The translations under genes and the position numbers were made by a program. DNA of 64,000 bases from Trichopria drosophilae (Eukaryota > Arthropoda > Insecta > Hymenoptera > Diapriidae), in NCBI GenBank assembly GCA_030407085.1, contig CM059582.1:54015001-54079000 (forward strand), read 5' to 3'. The notes beneath the pieces were generated by a model. It worked only from the letters and a program-made list of their open reading frames with translations. It was not told the DNA's origin and did no database searches. This document shows positions 60,495-64,000 of this stretch, piece after piece (the stretch's first letter is position 1; each line of letters begins with the position of its first letter).

Positions 60495-63400
60495 CACGAG
60501 ATATACATGAATTGTTATAGATTTTGAACTCCTGAATCCGAATCTGTTGGTTAGATTTTGTTAAAAGTGGTAGGTTAATTGTCATTAACAATTTAATTGT
60601 TTATATCGATATATCTCGAAAGTAGTAAGTCGTACGAAAAAAAAGTTCAAACAAAAAACGTTTGTCTATTTAATTAGAACAAAAAAGATTATCACTTTTC
60701 TCGTATTGTCGATATTACTCGAGATTATCATCCATTTTATTGATTAGCGTATCAAAAAATGCCCTTTTAAGGTGGTTAGACCCCAGAATATCATAGGTTG
60801 ACGAAAAATATTTAATAACGTTTCCAAGAATTTAATTTTCATTATTAATAATATTGTTGAAAAGTGAAAGCATTATTCTTCTTGAAAAAAAAAATTGAAA
60901 TGTGCAAAAATAATTTATTAAGCCACTTTTGTTATTGATTTAAATTTTTTCTTCTCCGCTGTTAAGAATTATTTAAAAATGAACGGATTTTAACGAATTA
61001 AGGTTTATTTTTTCGAGAAAAAGATTCTCTTTAACTGTACCGCATAATTTTTTTAAGATTATTTGTCTGATCACGAAAATTACTCAAAATTCGTTAAAAG
61101 CAGTAGTTCTTTTTTAAAATAAATAGAGATAATTTATCGTTGGCTTCGGAAATTTCAAAACACCTACGGTAAAGTTATAGAGAATCTTTTTCTCGAAAAA
61201 AAGCCATTCGTTAAAATCCGGTCATTTTTTTTAATTCTTAACAGCGGAGAAGAAAAATAACAAAAGTGGCTTAATAAATTATTTTTGCAAATTTAAATTT
61301 TTTTTCAAAAAGAATAATGCTTTCACTTTTCAACAATATCATTAATAATGAAAATTAAATTCATGGACACGTTATTAAATATTTTTCGTCAACATATATT
61401 ATGGGATCAAACTACCTTAATAAATATTAATTATTTATTATAGAAAAAAATAACAAAGTTCATATTTCTTATGCAAAATTGTTATGGCGTTGTTAAAATT
61501 GAAATAAAAGAGTTACAGAGGATTTAATAATGAATTACATTTTTGTGTGATATTTTAGACTGCAACGCTTGATTTCATCCCGATAAATGATCGAAATGTA
61601 TCCAAACGCTAGAAATTATCATTATGTGTGTCTTATACTTCAAAATGAACCTAATTCGAGATTCATATTTAAGATGGCTTTTTAAAAAATGGAGTCCTGA
61701 AAATCAAAATACTGCGGATAGATCATTTTGTACAATTATATATGTCCATTGGAAAATGGTACAGATCTTTATAAATTTTGATTTCCCGAATTCGTAATTG
61801 TCAGTTACATTTTTATAAATATTCTACATTTACTTATTACATAATTATATTATATTTACACACTTCCTATTGAAGGTAATAGTACGCTAGCTAAAACAAC
61901 AGTTGTTGAGGCAAAAAGAGGATATTGAATTGCCTTTTCAAAAACTGTAGCTTACTTTGTCATCATTCTGAAGTTAAAAGTCCAGTTTACATTAAAAAAA
62001 TTAAACGTGTAAAGAGCATTTGTTTAAAAATTCCTTCCAATACTTGTATTCGTGCCACAGATTTTGCTTCAATTTTACATATTTTCCATCATGGCGAGAA
62101 GAAAGACATTTTGGCATGAATACAAGCATATAACGAATGTTTAAATGATTTTTCTGCGATTCAATTTTTTGCGTGAAATACACGGTAATTTGAAAGTATC
62201 GTCGAAAAAAGTTAACATTTTTGAAAATATAATACAGTATAATTTTTTTTCACAATGACTACTTTTCAACGAGTGTTCTGCCTTAATAATGTTATCTGAA
62301 AGAACGTTAAATATTACATAAAAAATAGCGATTTTTTTAATTCTCTCTAATTTTCCTAAAAAGTTGTAGATGGATGAAAGGATTAACGGCTCATATCTCA
62401 ATTAATATGAAAAATGTGGTACAGACGATACTAATAACCTTTTTTTCTAACAAACTTTTCGAGATATGCACCTAATAAAATTAATAAATTGTTAATATCA
62501 ATTAATCTCAAACATTTATAAAAATGTAACTGACAATTTCGAATTCAAGAAATCAAAATTTATAAAGATCTGTACCATTTTTCAATGGACATATAATTTT
62601 TCAAAATGGTCTATCTCTAAAGTATTTTGATTTTCAGGACTCAGCCTATATTTTTTAAGCCACCTTCTTGAATATGGATCTCGAATTAGGTTCATTTTGA
62701 AATTAAGGATACACGTAATGATAATTTCTAGCTCTTGGATACATTTTCAGTCATTTAGCGGGATGAAAACAACTGTTAATGTCCTAAATATCACACAAAA
62801 ATGTAGGTTTTTCATCATTAAATCCTTTTTGTAACTTTTTTATTTCAATTTTATCATAAATTTTAACAACGCTATCTGAAAGAGCACATAATTTTGCATA
62901 AGAAATATGCTCTTTGTTATTTATGTTCTCTAATGTTCATTAAAAGTACGACCTCTAAACGTTGCGGCGGGGCGTCATCAGGCATTTTTTGATTCACTAA
63001 TCAATAAATGGCTGATAACACAGGACCACAAAAAAAAATTTGTTTCAAGATAACTTGAATCAGGAATAGTGGATCTTATAGATTTTTAGCCGCTGAAAAC
63101 GAATCCGTTATTCGAATTGATTCGACTCGAAACAATTTTTTTTGTGGTCCTGTGTAATCTAGAATAATATCAACAATACGAGAAAAGTGATAAAAACCTT
63201 CTTTGTTCTAATTAAATAGACAAGCATTTATTGTTGGAATTTTTTTTTCGTACGACTTACTGCTTTCGAGATATATCGATATAAACAATTAAATTGTTAA
63301 TAACAATCAACCTACCGCTTTCAATGAAATCTAACCGACAGATTCGGATCCAGGATGTCAAAATCTATAATAGTCTATGTATATGTTATGTGGACATTGA
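60495..63400. repeat. 2.9-kb foldback upstream of bora
   Basis: Left-arm phrases CTGTCCACACG, ATCCGAATCTGTTGGTTAGA, TTTATATCGATATATCTCGA, TTATCACTTTTCTCGTATTG and, after a nested insertion, TTCATATTTCTTATGCAAAA, TCCATTGGAAAATGGTACAG and TGACAATTACG-like sequence reappear inverted between 62500 and 63400. The loop is about 61890-62470. A TTAA element at 60771-61416 is inserted in the left arm. Confidence 0.8.
60771..61416. mobile_element. TTAA-flanked foldback MITE, ends GGTGGTTAGACCCC, nested
   Basis: TTAA at 60767-60770 and 61417-61420. Ends GGTGGTTAGACCCCAGAAT and, inverted, GGTAGTTTGATCCCATAAT. The arms match over nearly all of the 646 bases (GCCACTTTTGTTATT, TTCTTCTCCGCTGTTAAGAA, GAGAAAAAGATTCTCT). 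The corresponding point in the right arm of the host foldback (near 62975) is uninterrupted, confirming insertion. Confidence 0.8.
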
Positions 63401-63409
63401 ATGTTTTCC

Positions 63410-64000
63410 AACTTTGAGTGTTACAATTTGCAAAAAAAGAGCGCATTCAATACAATAAAATATGTTATTCGAATCACTTTCAGTTTCTTTTATAGATGAC
63501 AGAACTATCGTCGAGGTCGAATGTAACGCTTTTTACTTTCGCATTGAATACTTCATAAAATATTTCGATAACGTAGTAAAATTAAGTAATATTTAAATCT
63601 ATAAATAGTTTATGCTCACTTTTTTACTATAAAGTAATCAGATATTTCAAGGCCTATAGTGAACAAATTGTTCACTATTAAAAATTAAGTAATATTTCGA
63701 TTTGCAGGAATCATGGTAATAAGAGTTTAGTTTTTTGCAACATTCTGTCGTCAGTTAATAAGGATATTAACAATTGTATGACTCACTGATGGGATTTCTC
63801 CATAAGGTCTGCGTTAAAAGGCTCCGATTGCTATAATTTGTTTATATATGGGTTATAACAATTGATAAAAGTTTGAAATTAAAAAAATGGCACCTCAACA
63901 AAAATAGAATAATAAAGCTCGTTTTGATCAACATTATAATAAGTTGCAACTTTCTAAGTCATTATTTCAAAAATGTCACCAAATAGGGAAAATGTCATTC
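63410..64000. other. Intergenic, nothing recognised
   Basis: AT-rich end of the window. I see no ORF, repeat or splice signal that I can support. Confidence 0.5.

Overview
This is a strongly AT-rich stretch of an animal nuclear genome, almost certainly an insect. Genes are interrupted by GT-AG introns, intergenic spacers are long, and remnants of mariner, Tc1, R1 and jockey-like elements are common. The gene content (a farnesol-dehydrogenase-like SDR, a DM9/DUF3421 protein, a THAP protein, Aurora borealis) fits an insect, perhaps hymenopteran; the order is inference. No complete bacterial-style operon, CRISPR array or rRNA gene is visible.

Six protein-coding loci are supported by joined exons. 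(1) Positions 1-573, minus: 5' part of a short-chain dehydrogenase that runs off the left edge. (2) 1849-4937, minus: an unrecognised gene with acidic and Lys-rich exons whose 5' end is unresolved. (3) 8953-12114, plus: a complete four-exon gene for a 285-residue secreted, helical, cysteine-containing protein of unknown function, with TATA box and poly(A) signal. Genes 2 and 3 each need a GC-AG intron to stay in frame. (4) 19356-21816, minus: a 146-residue DM9/DUF3421 protein in four exons. (5) 38393-39415, plus: a 258-residue THAP-domain protein in five exons with a C-terminal coiled coil. (6) 54282-60123, minus: bora (Aurora borealis), six exons, 497 residues, with a 4-kb first intron packed with inverted repeats. 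These genes have unrelated roles (redox metabolism, secretion, lectin-like defence, DNA binding, mitotic kinase control); nothing suggests they act together.

Most of the rest is transposon-derived. 13.9-18 kb holds degraded mariner, R1-type and Tc1 remnants. 26.3-28.6 kb holds a 5'-truncated jockey/CR1-like retrotransposon. 28.7-37 kb is a repeat complex: a 3-kb inverted repeat, two kinds of short-palindrome array (CAGTACTG and TGGACGTCCA), nested TA-flanked MITEs and a roughly 155-bp satellite. 40-53 kb and 56-63 kb contain many foldback elements. Several have TTAA target duplications, and several carry tandem copies of a motif matching the YY1/Pho core (CCATNTT / AANATGGCGG). At least three nests of element-inside-element can be read with intact target-site duplications.

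The most unusual features are the two palindromic-octamer array elements, the dispersal of YY1-like paired motifs by TTAA-flanked foldback elements, the near-symmetrical 2.8-kb hairpin in bora intron 1, and the two GC-AG introns in neighbouring genes. The 12.2-13.9, 21.9-26.3, 44.1-46.3 and 63.4-64 kb stretches show nothing I can name.
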